Origin: Curvularia sp. ZM96
Lineage: Eukaryota; Ascomycota; Dothideomycetes; Pleosporales; Pleosporaceae
Direction: 5' to 3'
Assembly: GCA_022457065.1 (NCBI GenBank)
Contig: JAJGBQ010000003.1
Span: forward strand, 930,001 to 994,000
Length of the DNA: 64,000 bases
The notes under the pieces were generated by a model. That model was not told the DNA's origin. It saw nothing but the letters and a program-made list of their open reading frames with translations, and did not search any database. Both the position numbers and the translations under genes were made by a program. This document shows, piece by piece, positions 1 to 12,439 of the stretch (within the stretch, counting starts at the first letter, position 1; every line of letters begins with the position of its first letter).

Positions 1-390
1 TCGGTCTATATAACCAAGCCAACCGAATAGAAAAAGGGGAACCGGAAAAAAGGATGCCCTAGAGAAAAATCATGAACAAAGAACCGTGCTTTGGTATCGT
101 AGGGTTCCCTCCTCTCTATCTCTCTCATGTTCTCGCTTCTCCACACACACATCCATTCCCTTCTGAAACAACTCACTACGCCCACCACCTTCGTCGATGC
201 ATATATCAAACGAAGAACAGTATACCAAATAGAAAACTAAAAACGAATTAGACTCCCACGACGCCGACCCTGGGAGCACACACATACACTCAGGTTTTCT
301 GCCAGCGTGTTTTCTTCCCGTTGAACCATCGCTTTACATTGTAGTCGTGTTCGTAAACTCATACCACTCTCCATCCTCCCCGGCAAGTGT
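1..390. other. 3' flank of the Hsp40 gene
   Basis: No gene is supported here. The stretch is pyrimidine-rich on the plus strand and lies directly downstream of the minus-strand Hsp40 stop codon, so it probably holds its 3' UTR and polyadenylation region. The short open frames in it lack family features. Confidence 0.5.
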
Positions 391-1723
391 TTACTGCGAT
401 GCACACTGTACGCGCTCACCGCCTGGGTGCATGTCGTCTTCGTCGTCGTCCATGCCGCCCATGCCGCGGGCACGTGCGCCTTCGCCTCCCTGGTCGACGT
501 CCTCGAGGGTGAAGTCCTCGGTCATTGCGTCTGGCGGAGGCAGAGCGTCGGGAACCTTGCGTGGAGGTAGGACCGACTCGAGGGCGCGGATCTGCTCAGG
601 GTTCATCGGGCCGCCTTCTTCGTTGCCGAGGCGCTCGGGGAACTTGACGTCAAATTGGATGTACAAATTGCCGAAATCGTGGTGTCGGTATGATGGCATA
701 CCTTGGCCGCGGATCACCTTGACTTCGCCGGGGCTAATGCATTCGCCAGGGATGATGTCGACGGTTAACCATCGTTCATCCAGGTGCTCAATGTGGATCT
801 GGCCTCCGGCAAGGGCCGTCAGCAGGTCAATCTCCGCGTGGTAGAAAAGGTCGTCGTCCTTGCGTTGGAAGCGAGGGTGGGGCTTCTGCTCAATCTCAAA
901 AACAACGTCGCCTGGTTCTACACCCGGTAGCTGATCACCCTCGCCTCGGAATTCGATCTTGTGGCCGCTCTTAACACCACGGTCGACGTGGACATGCAGG
1001 ACCTTGCGCTCGATGATGGTCTTCTTGCCATTGCACTGCTTGCATCGGTCCTTCTCGCGGATGATTTCTCCTTCTCCCTGGCAGTCTGGGCACACGGTCT
1101 GGAAGCGTTGGATCATAGGGCCCATTTGCCTCATCATATGCTTCATACCGCGACCATCACAGCCAGCGCACTTCTTCACAGCACCGTCCTTGCCGCCGAT
1201 ACCGTTGCACTTGGGGCAAATGACTGACTTTTGGAGCGCCAGCTTTGAGACCTTGCCGCGGTAGACATCCTCGAGTGATACCTTGTGGACATGGGAGATT
1301 GTGCGTGCCTTCTTGGGGCCTTGCTCGCGTCCTCCACCCATACCGCCGCCGAACATGCCTCCGAAGGGGCCGCCGCCACCACCAAAGAACTGTGCGAACA
1401 GATCCTCGGCAGCCATACCGCCTCCGCCGCCCATACCGCCTTGCTCGAGACCCTCCTCACCATACTGGTCGTATATTTGGCGCTTCTGGGGGTCGGAGAG
1501 AACTTCGTAGGCGTGTGAGAGGTCCTTGAACTTGTCTGCAGCCTCGGGGTTGTGTGCGTTCTTATCGGGATGCCACTTGAGCGCACCCTTCTTGTATGCG
1601 GATTTGAGTTGTGACTCGGAGCAGTCTGGCGACACCTGATACTGTTAGGTCTTGTTGCTCTGTGCGGGCAGACCGGGCTATGCTTACCCCGAGGGTATCG
1701 TAAAGCTTGGTGTCCTTCACCAT
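391..1723 (-). CDS. YDJ1: Type I Hsp40 co-chaperone (DnaJ/Ydj1/Mas5 family)
   Basis: Two exons, 1688-1723 and 391-1635, joined in phase across a GT-AG intron; the first exon encodes only [12 protein letters not shown]. The product is about 426 residues, the usual Ydj1 length. The J domain has the HPD motif near residues 34-36 (KWHPDKN), needed to stimulate Hsp70 ATPase. A Gly/Phe-rich segment follows at about 75-115, then four CxxCxGxG-type zinc repeats ([32 protein letters not shown]), then the substrate-binding C-terminal domain. The last four residues are CASQ, a CaaX box identical to that of yeast Ydj1, which predicts farnesylation and partial membrane attachment at ER and mitochondria. 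It acts with cytosolic Hsp70 in folding and mitochondrial import. Identification is very secure; only the heat-shock control of the promoter is unproven. Confidence 0.97.
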
Positions 1724-2897
1724 GGTCGCGGTTGCGAGCTGTGTAGTGGTGTAGAGGGGCTAGTGGGGTCGTAGTAAAAAAGTTGAGTGGAGAGGTTAAT
1801 GTAGCGTATGCACAAGAGTTCTGGAGAAGGCTGTCCGTAGGCTTCTAAGAATCTTTATATGGTCAGCGGTCAGGTCGCGGGGTGAGGGTGCGCAGCGACG
1901 TAGACAAAAGAAAGGCCAGCCTTATGAACCGCCGGGGGCGCTTCTGACGCCAGGAGCAGGGGGCAAGGGACGAAAAGCACTTACCAATAGTCGCCACAGG
2001 AAGGTAAAACGGGAACAAGCGAGCACCTGGTTGCGGCTCAAGGCAGTGGGTGTATATTTGTTGTGGAAGCAAATGGTGATGGCGCCGCCTGTGGACTTAA
2101 AAGTAGTAACCGGGATGTTGCAAATACACCGGCAGCGCCGAGCGGAAGAAGATTCCAACCCATTCCATGGCCTTCCATGGGGCCTTAGCAGCCCAAGATA
2201 GCCTCGAGACACACGTCTGCCTGCCCAAAATGCTCGTCTGGGCCTGGAAAATTCGAAACCGTTGACGATGATGCTGCGACGCGCTTTAAATAGCCATTTT
2301 CGCAGCAAATGCACAGTTCCTCGGTGCTCAGGTTCTTAGGAAGCTTCGATGAACGCACGCTAGGGCCACCACCGCGCCCGCCAATCGGATGGCGGTCGAT
2401 CGATAGGGCTCTTATTACCGGCGATTGGCGACACCGGACCCTTTTTGCCTTGGTTCGTTGGGCCAGCGTGCCTGTGAATTATGCTACTAGAGAAAAATAC
2501 GATAAAATTTTTGGTCTGGATCCCAAGTCTTTTGCGCATAGGACAGGAACTCGGAGCTGAAGCATATTGGTCCACCCAGGGGTTTTGTTGCAGCCAAAGC
2601 AATGCGCAGGCATGTGACATGTGGCTTCCAGACTATCAAAACTCACTGATTGAGAGACACTGTGGACAGACTCATTGCTGAGGATTGGATGCAGGGAATA
2701 TGTAAGGGTACACTTGGCAGTACAACCTGCGTCTCTACCAGAACCTTGCATCATTTAATCACGTGATGCTCGTCTTCCTACACGGCGCACGACTGGTCTT
2801 GGGGCTCTGACAATGTGCATACTTAGCAGTAACCAGAACCAGCCAAGTCCACCACTGCAAAAGTCTTGGCCGCCTTGGTGCAGTCAGGCCTTTTGCA
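1724..2897. other. Intergenic region, Hsp40 promoter side and HEM12 3' side
   Basis: About 1.2 kb without a supported gene. It should contain the Hsp40 promoter (near 1724-2300) and the 3' end of the uroporphyrinogen decarboxylase gene. I looked for heat-shock elements; only imperfect TTC/GAA patterns occur near 1815-1855, so none is called. The short open frames have no recognisable domain and no consistent splicing. Confidence 0.5.
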
Positions 2898-4204
2898 TCA
2901 ACCCTTTGTCAGTCGGTGGATCTCTTCAAAGTAGAACTTGAGATCATCCGGCTTGACGAATGGGGTGATACCTACAAAACGTTAGTGCTAGGACTGACAG
3001 GACTTAGATGCCAGAATAAATACCATGACCAAGGTTGGCAATCCATCCCTGCTTGCCCCCACCGAAGCCAGCGACCATCTCCTCCACTACTTTTGTGATG
3101 GATTCTCGGGTGCCGTACAAAACACCAGGGTCCGCATTGCCCTGCAAAACCTTGCCCTTTGCCTGAGCCACCTTGTATGCCTCTGCTGGGTCATGGAGCC
3201 AGTCCAGACCAATCGTGTTGTAGTTTGTGTCGCAAAGGTCTGAAAGAGCATACCACGCCCCTTTGGCGAATACCGTCATTGGGACAGGCTCCAAGCCTTT
3301 GGACCGAAGGCGTTCAGGGAGATTGTCGGCAATATAGCTAAGGTATGGGAGAGAGAAAGTTTTGAAGGACGACGGAGACAGCTCGCCAGCCCATGAATCG
3401 AAGACTTGGATCATCTGCTGACGTCAGTACCGTAGACCCAAACACCGTTCATCATGATCCATACCTGAGCTCCAGCCTGTACCTGCAGAGCAAGGTACTC
3501 GACGCAGAGCTCTGCAATCTTCTTTAGGAGCGCCTTGCTCTGTTCTGGGTACTTGTAGATCCATGTCTTGGTCTGAATGAACATCTTGCTGCCTCCACCT
3601 TCAACCATGTAGCATAGCAGTGTCCAGGGCGCACCGCAGAAGCCGATCAATGGTACCCTCCCCGCCAGCTTTTGCCTTGTCAAGGTAATGGCCTTGTATA
3701 CATAGTCAAGTGATTCTGCAACGTCAACCTCTCTCTCCAGCACCTCCTTGTACTGCTTGTCATCGGGCGTTTGTAGCGGGTCGGGGAAGTGGGGTCCCTT
3801 TTTGTCGACCATGATAACCTCCATGCCCATGGCCTGGGGTATGACGAGGATATCGGAGAAGATGATGGCAGCATCTATGAGGCCCGCATAGCGATCAATG
3901 GGCTGGAGGGTGAGATTCGATGCGATTTCGGGGCTACGGCAGCATTCAAAAAAGTCGTTGTTGCCCTTCTCCTTGTGATACTCAGGAAGATAACGCCCAG
4001 CTATAAAATCGTCAGTTCTGGAGCGCCTCAAGGAGCCAGAGCAAGGCCTCTACCTTGGCGCATCACCCATATTGGTGGGCGCTCGACTTTTTCGCCTGTA
4101 CAATGTCAATTGGTGCTGCTCATTGGAGATGGGGGAGAGGGCTGTTGACCTCTCGCTGTACGCAGAATCAGGTCATTCTTCATAGGTTCAAAATGGGGCG
4201 CCAT
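2898..4204 (-). CDS. HEM12: Uroporphyrinogen decarboxylase (heme biosynthesis)
   Basis: Five exons fit exactly in phase: 4150-4204, 4054-4095, 3465-4000, 3024-3414 and 2898-2971, giving about 365 residues, the normal family length. The enzyme removes four carboxyl groups from uroporphyrinogen III to make coproporphyrinogen III in the cytosol. The first URO-D signature is assembled across exons 2 and 3 ([17 protein letters not shown]), and the second is seen as GFCGAPWTL in exon 3. The start [15 protein letters not shown] matches the usual N-terminus and the 3' exon ends [10 protein letters not shown]. The segment between exons 3 and 4 could be read through in frame as extra residues, but skipping it as an intron restores the conserved [15 protein letters not shown] junction. 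The gene is divergent from MSH1 with only 180 bp between the start codons. Confidence 0.96.
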
Positions 4205-4384
4205 TTTTGCTATGAGAAAAAGCAGAGAGTGCGGATGCGCGCTGAAGTATCGTCGCGGCGTCTGACATCTGGACGTTCCGAGTACCCCGCGTAAAGGTCC
4301 GATGACCTAACCGTATGCAGACGCGTTCCTGCATCTTGACCATCGCAATCCACCCAGTTTCTTACACACTACTTGGGACCGAGT
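4205..4384. promoter_or_regulatory. Shared divergent promoter of HEM12 and MSH1
   Basis: Only 180 bp separate the start codons of the heme gene (minus) and the mitochondrial MutS gene (plus), so both promoters must lie in or overlap this interval. No specific factor site was identified with confidence. Confidence 0.55.
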
Positions 4385-7300
4385 ATGTCCTGGATGCGTG
4401 TGCGATGTCTGGCGCGTCCAATTATACCGTCCGGACCTAGGATTCCCTCAATATCCTGCAAACCATATACTGCTATTGCGAGCCTTTTTCCAGCCTCAAC
4501 GCGACCCTTCGCGAAACCACGTGCGGCGGAGTGTGCCCGTTTGCCATATCCTCAGCTATCGCAACGCCGTGGCGCAAAAAGAAAAACAACGGTCAATTTG
4601 GATGAAATACACCAGGGCCCTCTCCAAAGTGAGGCATTGCCACCTCAGAATGACGCCGCACCGGAATATCCTCCGCTGCTGCAGCAAGTTCGCAATAACA
4701 TGCTCAAGTTCAGCCATTGTGTGCTTCTCACACGCGTCGGAGGCTTCTACGAGGTACCTGTTCAGTGAGGTCAATCTCATGGCGGCTTTGCTGAAACGAC
4801 GAATAGCTGTACTTTGAGCACGCAGACGAGTTTGCGCCTCTATTGAACATCAAAAAGACCAAAAGGAAGGCACTGAAAGGCAGTAAGAAACCTGCAGTAT
4901 CAATGGTTCGTCGGAAACATCTCGCTTATGAACAGATGGTACTAATGGTCTCAGGCCGGCTTTCCTGCCTATCAATTGGATCGATATCTTAAGATCCTCG
5001 TTCAGGACCTCAACAAGCATGTTGCAATAAGTGACGAATTTCTGAACGATGCACCGACTAAAGCAAAGGGCGAGTCTCAATATACGAGGAGAGTTTCGCG
5101 CATCGTGACGCCAGGTACCCTCATCGATGAGCATTTTATGGATCCATGGGAAAACAACTACCTTCTCAGTGTTCATGTGAACCCTGAAGCTCTGAAGAAA
5201 GGAACTGCAGTGAAGCGAGGCCCGAGTACTCCAGATGTTTCTTCGGTTCTCAATCTACCGCGTACCGAAGTTGGTCTAGCATGGATCGATTTATCCAGCG
5301 GTGACTTCTTAACGCAGAGTACAGACATTGCATCGCTTCCCTCAGCAGTTGCTCGTATCAAACCGAGGGAGATAGTGCTGGAGAGTGTATTTCAAGAGCC
5401 TGACTATTCGCAGATCGTCTCTGTCCTGCAAGAAGACGGGCATGTAGTCACTTTCCAAGATCCCCCAGAAAAACGCCTCACGGTGGAGGACTGGATGCCC
5501 ATGTTGGAAGAGGTTGTGGACGACTTCGAGGTGGCCAGTTTTACGCCAGGTGAAGTGGCCGCAGGGGGTTCATTGTTGCATTATGTCAAGCATCAACTGC
5601 TCGGTTCCCGGACGCGACTCCAGGCCCCCATAAGGCACCAAGCTGAAGAACATATGAGCATCGATAAGAATAGTCTCAGGGCTCTGGAAATTCGAACTAC
5701 TATCCGCGACGGCGCATATCAAGGAAGCCTGCTGCATACACTAAAGAAGACGGTCACGAAGAGTGGAACCAGGCTGCTTACGCAGCGCTTGTGTGAGTGG
5801 CTAGTAAATGCTAGTTTGAAATTTGCTGATGAACTGAAGCTGCCCCGTCCATGTCTCTTTCAACAATCAATGACAGACTTGATCTAGTAGAAGAGATGAT
5901 AGCGTATCCACAGCTGCGACACGAGATTGCCACGCTGCTGGAACAAACGTTCGATTCTCTTCGCCTAGTAACCAAGTTCACATATGGTCGTGGCGATGCC
6001 GACGACCTCATGGAACTCTCCAAGACAATTCACACAACTTCTGCCATTTCTGATGTGTTACAAGCACACGCACTCTTCAGAAAAAACACTCCGATTGATC
6101 CTGCTACTCACGCGACTAGCACCCAGCGGGCACAGTGTATTGCGATGCTAGAACGTCGATTCGATCTCGGACCGCCACTTGAACTCGCACAACGTATACA
6201 ACAAGCCATTGACGAGGAAGGCTTATCTGAGTATCATCGTATCGAAGATGAAGAGGCTGACGAGATGGCCGAACTAGCTCAAGATGTGCTAGGTCGAGAG
6301 GCTGGAGAAGAGGATTTGAAGAGCATGCCAAAGCGTGTTCAGCCCAGACCTCATGTAATAGCAGGGAGCTTCAAGAGCGCCACAGATGGGAGAGAGGATG
6401 TCCACATCATGAAGCACAATGCTAGCGCAACCCTGGAGCGACTGCACCAGACCCTGGAGACCTTGAGACAGTCCAAAAGCGACATGGAGAGCAAACTGCG
6501 TCAAGAAATGGGAACCGAGAGCTTGGTGTTGAAATGGACCCCTAACCTCGCCCATATCGCCTATGTCAGAGGAAAGGACACCTCTCGGGTGACCAGCTAT
6601 TACCCCAAGAGCCTAAGTAGCAGCAAATCCACCCGCTCTTTTCAGATCCCTGAATGGACGCAGCTGGGGGCTCAAATGGATGAGACTCGCTTTCGTATTC
6701 GGGCAGAGGAGCAGCGCATTCTTGGCGAGCTACGCGAAGGAGTGGTGCAGAATCTTGTGAAACTGCGACGCAATGCTGCCATACTTGATGAACTAGACGT
6801 CGCCTGTGCATTTGCGGCACTCGCTTTTGAGAGGCACTTCGTTCGACCAATCCTTTCCGCAGAGCCGTCGCACAACATCGTTGGCGGGCGACACCCGGTT
6901 GTAGAGAACGGTTTACACGAACAAGGGCGCAAGTTTGCACCGAATGATTGCCAACTTGGCAAAGAAGAGCGTATATGGCTTATTACAGGTCCTAATATGG
7001 CCGGAAAAAGCACATATCTTCGCCAAAATGCGCTTATATCTATATTGGCCCAAACAGGATCCTTTGTACCAGCAGAGTACGCAGAGATTGGCTTGGTGGA
7101 CAAGATCTTTAGTCGCGTCGGCTCGGCAGATAATCTGTACCAGGATCAGTCCACGTTCATGGTTGAGATGCTTGAAACAGCACAGATTCTGAAAGAAGCT
7201 ACACCTCGCTCATTTGTGATCATGGATGAAGTAGGGCGCGGAACGACGCCAGAAGATGGCATTGCCGTGGGCTATGCCTGCATCCATCACTTGTACCATG

Positions 7301-7695
7301 TCAACAGATGCCGGACCCTGTTTGCAACCCATTTCCATGCACTCACTGATATGACCAAGAACTTTGAACAGTTGGGCTGCTACTGCAATGATGTGCTTGA
7401 AGAACCGAACGGAAATTTCTCTTACGTACACCGGTTGCGGAAAGGTGTCAACCGCGAGAGTCATGCGCTGAAAGTAGCTAGAATTGCTGGTAAGTCGTCT
7501 CCGACAGGTTGTTTCTTCTTGTAGGCTTGGACTCATGTAAAACTAGGGCTTCCTGAAGACGCCGTCGCAGTTGCCGCCCAAGTGCTTCAGCGGATTAGGG
7601 ATGTGACGAACAGCGCCCCTCAACATCGGCAAGACCCAAAGAACCTTTTGGAAACGGCCCCGAGGCCATCTCATCGACAACACATCGGTGCCTAG
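4385..7695 (+). CDS. MSH1: Mitochondrial DNA mismatch repair protein MSH1 (MutS family)
   Basis: Five exons in phase: 4385-4753, 4807-4905, 4955-5792, 5840-7489 and 7547-7695, about 1034 residues. The N-terminus (MSWMRVRCLARPI...) is rich in Arg/Ser and lacks acidic residues for about 40 positions, which suits a mitochondrial presequence. MutS domain I follows with the mismatch-reading motif region GGFYELYFEHAD joined across intron 1. The ATPase domain has Walker A GPNMAGKST at about residues 819-827 and Walker B FVIMDEVGRGT with Asp/Glu at about 898-899, then the downstream ATHFHALT motif. The protein recognises mismatches in mitochondrial DNA. MSH1 rather than MSH2-6 is favoured by the presequence, the gapped domain I and the length. 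The start at 4385 could instead be the in-frame ATG at 4394. Confidence 0.93.
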
Positions 7696-7914
7696 CAACG
7701 TTCTCCATCCTCCGACTTGAGCTATCAATGCAAGACTTATTATTCCGCGGCGCTCGCATCTCTTATCATAAGACATCCGTCTTTATCACCACCACTCCCC
7801 GTTCACTTCCTGCAACCAAACCAAATCTTGGCCACCGTCTCAAGTCACTGCTCCCTCGTACAACCAGAGCAATCAACACACTTCTCTCGCTTTTCACCAC
7901 AATCAGGAACAACC

Positions 7915-8403
7915 ATGAGTTGGTATAAGAAGCTTTGGAAAAGGGTAACAACTTAGTGGGACCCACTACTCTCAGATCTGCGGCTTCAGTCCAATGCTCC
8001 GATAGGCAGGGTTCGCCGAACGAATGATTCTCATCGCAGTCGAGGTTGGAAGGGCAAAAAGAGGCAAGGACAGCAGCAAAAGTCTCCTAGTCCTGATGAA
8101 AGCAGGGCTCGAGGGGCTCTTATTCGCCACGACACTCATCAGGCTGCATCCAAATCAAGTCCTTCTGTAAGCCGGCTTGCAATTTCCTCGGGAGCTCTTG
8201 AACCTTATGCTCACTGTCCTTAGGGCCCAACGACCGATTCACCACCCTCTCCTCCCACTCTACCACCTCGACTTCCGACTCCCCCAGCTCTTCCTTCATT
8301 GCCTACCTTTGAAGACTTTCCTGCGCCTGATATTGAGCTACTCTTGAGGGTTTCCCCAAGGCTACACCATGGTGTTTCGGGAACGCAACGTTGGAGTCTA
8401 TAG
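7915..8403 (+). CDS. Small hypothetical protein, three-exon model
   Basis: This gene is not recognised. A model with exons 7915-7944, 7990-8166 and 8224-8403 uses GT-AG junctions (GTAACA/TTCAG and GTAAGC/CTTAG) and all three exons are whole codons, giving 128 residues without a stop. The product starts MSWYKKLWKR, has a basic Arg/Lys/Gln-rich middle and a Pro-rich segment (PPSPPTLPPRLPTPPALPS) before the acidic sequence EDFPAPDIE. There is no signal peptide or membrane segment. It begins 219 bp after the MSH1 stop codon. An alternative is that the segment is only MSH1 3' flank with chance coding; transcript data would decide. No function is proposed. Confidence 0.4.
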
Positions 8404-9775
8404 GCAGGAAGATATCGAATCAGGCGATAAGGTTTATGGAAGCTTGAACGTATGTGAATCAAATTATAGTAGGGGGCTCTCGTATTATTTGACACCCTAT
8501 GCAGATGAGTTCATTTTGCTAGCAGTGTTGATGCCCATGTGACATAGATGCGGTTTACTGACTGGTACACAGTGCCCCGTATAGCACATGCTAAGCATAT
8601 ATGCCTAACCGTCGCATGTTGTACGAAAAGCTGGGTGGCTTGGATGTCACAAGGAAGAAAGCTAAGCTAAATATGCGCGGTTGCGTGCAAGAATGAAAGA
8701 TCTCGATCGTTCACCGTTTGACTGTGGATCAAATGTTGCACAAGCTTAATACAGGCTCCAGGGTATCACATACACGTAGTGAATACCCACAGTTTTTTTT
8801 CAAAGCACTACCAGGACTGAACTCGATACAACGATGTTAGAAGATGACTTTGTAGGGAGCCACGTGCGCTTTTGGGTGGTACAACTACTAGTAAATGTGT
8901 TTTTCATACATCCAAATAGATACGGCAATTCATCAAAACGGATGGAGGCTGAGCCGTGATTAGTTTCTCCAGTGAATATTGCCTGTCCATCGTCCGAGTC
9001 ACTTTCTCTCGCGATTCACGTGTTGCATGCCAGATCAACCACTTGACAACCGAATCTACACTGACTACCCCACACATTTCTGTGACACCTACCAGATACG
9101 GCTTCAAAATTGCTCACTAAGACGCCAACACATCTCACATCTTCAAAACTACTGGATTTGGGGTCGCGCAAAAGGGGTTAGGACACAACCGATTTTCTGT
9201 TGCAGTAAACAGTGCTCGTGCTACGCAGAAATTGAGTTTCAAACAGCTATCGTGCTAGCGGAGAGCTTCAGCAAAGCCATGTTGGGATCAAATAAGTGAG
9301 CACATGCTGACCAAACAAATTCCTTGTCACACACGAAGATGCGGAGTAATTCAGGGCCTATCTTTAGCTGGCGCTGACGAAAAAAGCACTATGAAGAAGC
9401 ACTAAGAGCCTCTCGCAACGCCACAACCGAGTTAAACTAGGCCAACGCCCTCTTTTCACTCAAGTAATTTCAAAACAACTATAATGGGTATAGAGCATCA
9501 ATCAAGTTCAACTCGGGGTTGGAGCTGGAATCAAAGTCAGCGCAACCAGACAGGCCCATAGACATTATCTACCCCACATCAACGTGCATTTCCCCGCTAG
9601 TCAATTCCCAACGACTGTTTACGGGTAGAATCGAGCCCCTCTACCCTCGCTATAACTTCGACCACCGCATCCCAAATCACAACAAGAGTTTTCTTTCCAT
9701 CTGGAACTTAGAAACGGTTTCGTACTACAAAAGAAAAAGGTGTCTCGTTGCTAGCAATAATTTGATCGCTTCAAT
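8404..9775. other. Intergenic region without recognisable gene
   Basis: About 1.4 kb of AT-richer sequence with only short, non-conserved open frames. I see no RNA gene, inverted repeat or transposon end. The right part presumably holds the promoter of the hydrolase-like gene starting at 9776. Confidence 0.5.
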
Positions 9776-11303
9776 ATGGGTGAGGCTAGAATAACCCCAC
9801 CTACGCAAGCGCCTACGCCCCCACAGCCACAACGTATATCTCCACATGTGACGCTTCAGGCGCCGCTGTCGAGGCGTGGAAGAGGCCCTGGCTTGGTACT
9901 GGTGCTAGACCATTACGCAGCGATTCAGCCAAGTGAAAAGCACTTGGATCCTCCGCCTTTGCAGAAGTGGGCCGAGGAGGGGTTTGCGGTTGTGCAGGTA
10001 TGTTGGTTCCAAAGATAAACAGGGGGTGTTGAAGTATCAGTGCAAATACGAAGGTGGTGGAAAGGATGGCTAATTTGGATTTTACAATGGTACAGATACT
10101 AATGGTCTTTTAGCTTCTCGTTCCGGGTAACGAAGCCGAGGATGGTGGGGAGTTCCCCCTGCAGAAAGCGCTAGACGTGCTCAAGGAGTGCAAAGGATGC
10201 GAGTTCGACAAGGGAGTTGGGTTGATCTGTTTGTCAGCCTTTTCTTCGAACTAGAATCTGAACGTGGTTTCGAAATCAATACTAACGACCACCTCCAGCA
10301 TACATATCACGGACTCCTTACTACGTCGAGGAAGCTGCGTGCCAAAATCCCGCCATCAAAGCCCTAGTATCCTACGGTGGCAGGCAATTCACTTCTCTCA
10401 GTGCAACCAACCAACCACCCCAGCTGGTTCATACGTCGGGCCCTCCAACTGCTCATCGTCGCCAGTCGTCTACCGAGTCCGTTGGCATTTCCCCACCCAG
10501 CGTCAAGACCTATCGCTATGAGGATGCGGAGAAAGAATCTGGCTGGATACTCCCAAGCGATCCAAACTATCACAAACGCAATGCCGGCATCGCTCATACC
10601 CGAAGTCTGACTTTCCTCAAGCCATTGCTAGGAGGACCGTACTTTGACCTCGAAGCCGTGTGGGAAGAGCACACAAAGTACGAGTTTGTCGAACGAGACG
10701 TGGAAAAGACAATGGCAACCATGGTCGATCAGCCCTACGTTAACCACATTCCCACGATGACGTACGTACCATGTTTCTTCTTTGAACCCTATAGCCTACG
10801 CAGCTTAACCACTAACTCCCCACCACAGCGGTGGAATTGGCAAAGACCGCCTTACAGCCTTCTACACGCACCATTTCGTCTTCAGCAACCCCCCGGATAC
10901 CTCTCTGTCCCTCGTTTCCCGCACCATCGGTATCGACCGCGTAATCGACGAATTCGTCTTTTCCCTCACACACACGAGTCACGTACCCTGGCTTCTTCCC
11001 GGTGTTCCGCCCACAGGACAGCGCCTCGCTATCCCGTTCACCTCCGTCGTCGCCCTGCGCGGCGACCGCTTGTGTCACGAGCATATTAGCTGGGACCATG
11101 CGACGGCGCTGAAACAGTGCGGTTTGTTGCCGGAGTATGTGCCGTTTCCGTACGAGGTTGGGAAAGAGATTTGCCCCGAGGGAAAGCGGCTTGAGGTTAG
11201 GCTGCCGGTTGTAGGGGAGGAAGGGAGCAGGAAGTTGGTGGATGAGGGGGCGGAGGAGAGTAATGGGTTGATGGGGGAGCAGTGGCGTCTTGTTGATGCG
11301 TAA
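9776..11303 (+). CDS. Dienelactone hydrolase-like protein with C-terminal SnoaL/NTF2-like domain
   Basis: Four exons in phase: 9776-9997, 10114-10228, 10299-10761 and 10829-11303, 424 residues. The N-terminal half resembles fungal carboxymethylenebutenolidase-like alpha/beta hydrolases (GPGLVLVLDHYAAI, LQKWAEEGFAVVQLLVPGN, then ALVSYGG). The C-terminal part, from about residue 260, resembles a SnoaL-like ester-cyclase/NTF2 fold (HIPTMTGGIGKDRLTAFYTHHFV ... FVFSLTHTSHVPWLLPG ... HEHISWDHA), an arrangement I recall from fungal proteins annotated as dienelactone hydrolases. The expected Cys or Ser nucleophile elbow is not evident: the region ending GLISYISRTPYYV sits where it should be, so the N-terminal domain may be catalytically inactive. 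No signal peptide is seen. The substrate is unknown. Confidence 0.75.
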
Positions 11304-12439
11304 GGGGGGGAGGTATGGAGAGGTTACTGCAGTGTGTGATGTTTAATATCTACCTCGGATAGCTTGAGCAGTTGTTGAGAGCTCCATAAATTGATCGATG
11401 CGCGGGAATTTTTCATAGTGTGTAGAATGTTGAAGATGAACTTTGTCTGGAGGAAATGCTTATTCTGGGTCAGATCACTCAACGACTTTTCAGCATGATT
11501 TTGTTTACAAAATTTTCAGAAGCTGTTTCATTGTGAGATTTCCAAGGGTGTCGTATTCGAGTATATACTTGAGCAGCTCATATTGTACATCTACTAGAAC
11601 CTCTTAATTCGGATCCAGAAATGGACGTCTACCCCTCCATGGATACTATAGCCGTCGCAGCTATTGCAGGCCTGAATTACATCATAGACTATATCAGATG
11701 CCCATATCACCGGGACCAGCACAGTAGCGGCCAATGCTTTAGATGATGATAGGCTTCATGCCTTGGTTGCTTGTGTTTCTACATTTGGCGTTGCATGGGT
11801 GTGTAGTCGATCTACTCCATACGGTAAGTTGATCGGGTGCTAGCTCAAAGAAATTTGATATATGAATTTTCCAAGTAAACATCTCATGTGATAGGTAGTC
11901 TGGATGTGTTCCTCGTAAAACAAGTTGTTCTTCAAGCTGTATTCGCTTTTTGATGAATTCGGCTATCGGTACTTTTGTTCTCTTTGCTAACAGAACGCTT
12001 TTGCATTATTTAGGGTAGCACAGGAGAGTATTTGCCTTAAGATAGCACCAACACCCAAGATGCTCTTTTTTCACCACAGTTTGAGATACTTACAATATTT
12101 CCCCCATAGAGTAGTCGTCTGCATTACGATCAGAGGTTTGCTAACATTGGATGAACGACGATGAAGTAAGCTCGCTGTTGCTAGCGAATCATGAGTACAG
12201 GAGAAAAGCTTGTTCCAAGCCAACGTGTCAATGATCAACGGCCAAGGCAGGGCCAATCGCAAGTATGACCGTTGGACAATGAATCGTGGTGCTCAGTGCG
12301 ATGACGCGGCACTTGCCGGACTGCCGGGTCTGCAGGCGAGCTAGTCCGACCGTTAGTCCCGCAGTCAAGCCTCAGCTGCACACGATGACTGCTTGCTCCA
12401 CGGCATGCGCCACATACTTGTACATCTCGGTAATCAAGT
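11304..12439. other. AT-rich intergenic region
   Basis: About 1.1 kb of AT-rich sequence. All frames are broken by stops and no domain or repeat was recognised. It separates two plus-strand genes. Confidence 0.5.

Noticed and set aside
1801..1860. Heat-shock elements in the Hsp40 promoter
   Set aside because: TTC and GAA words occur but not with the required 5-bp phasing, so no element is called.
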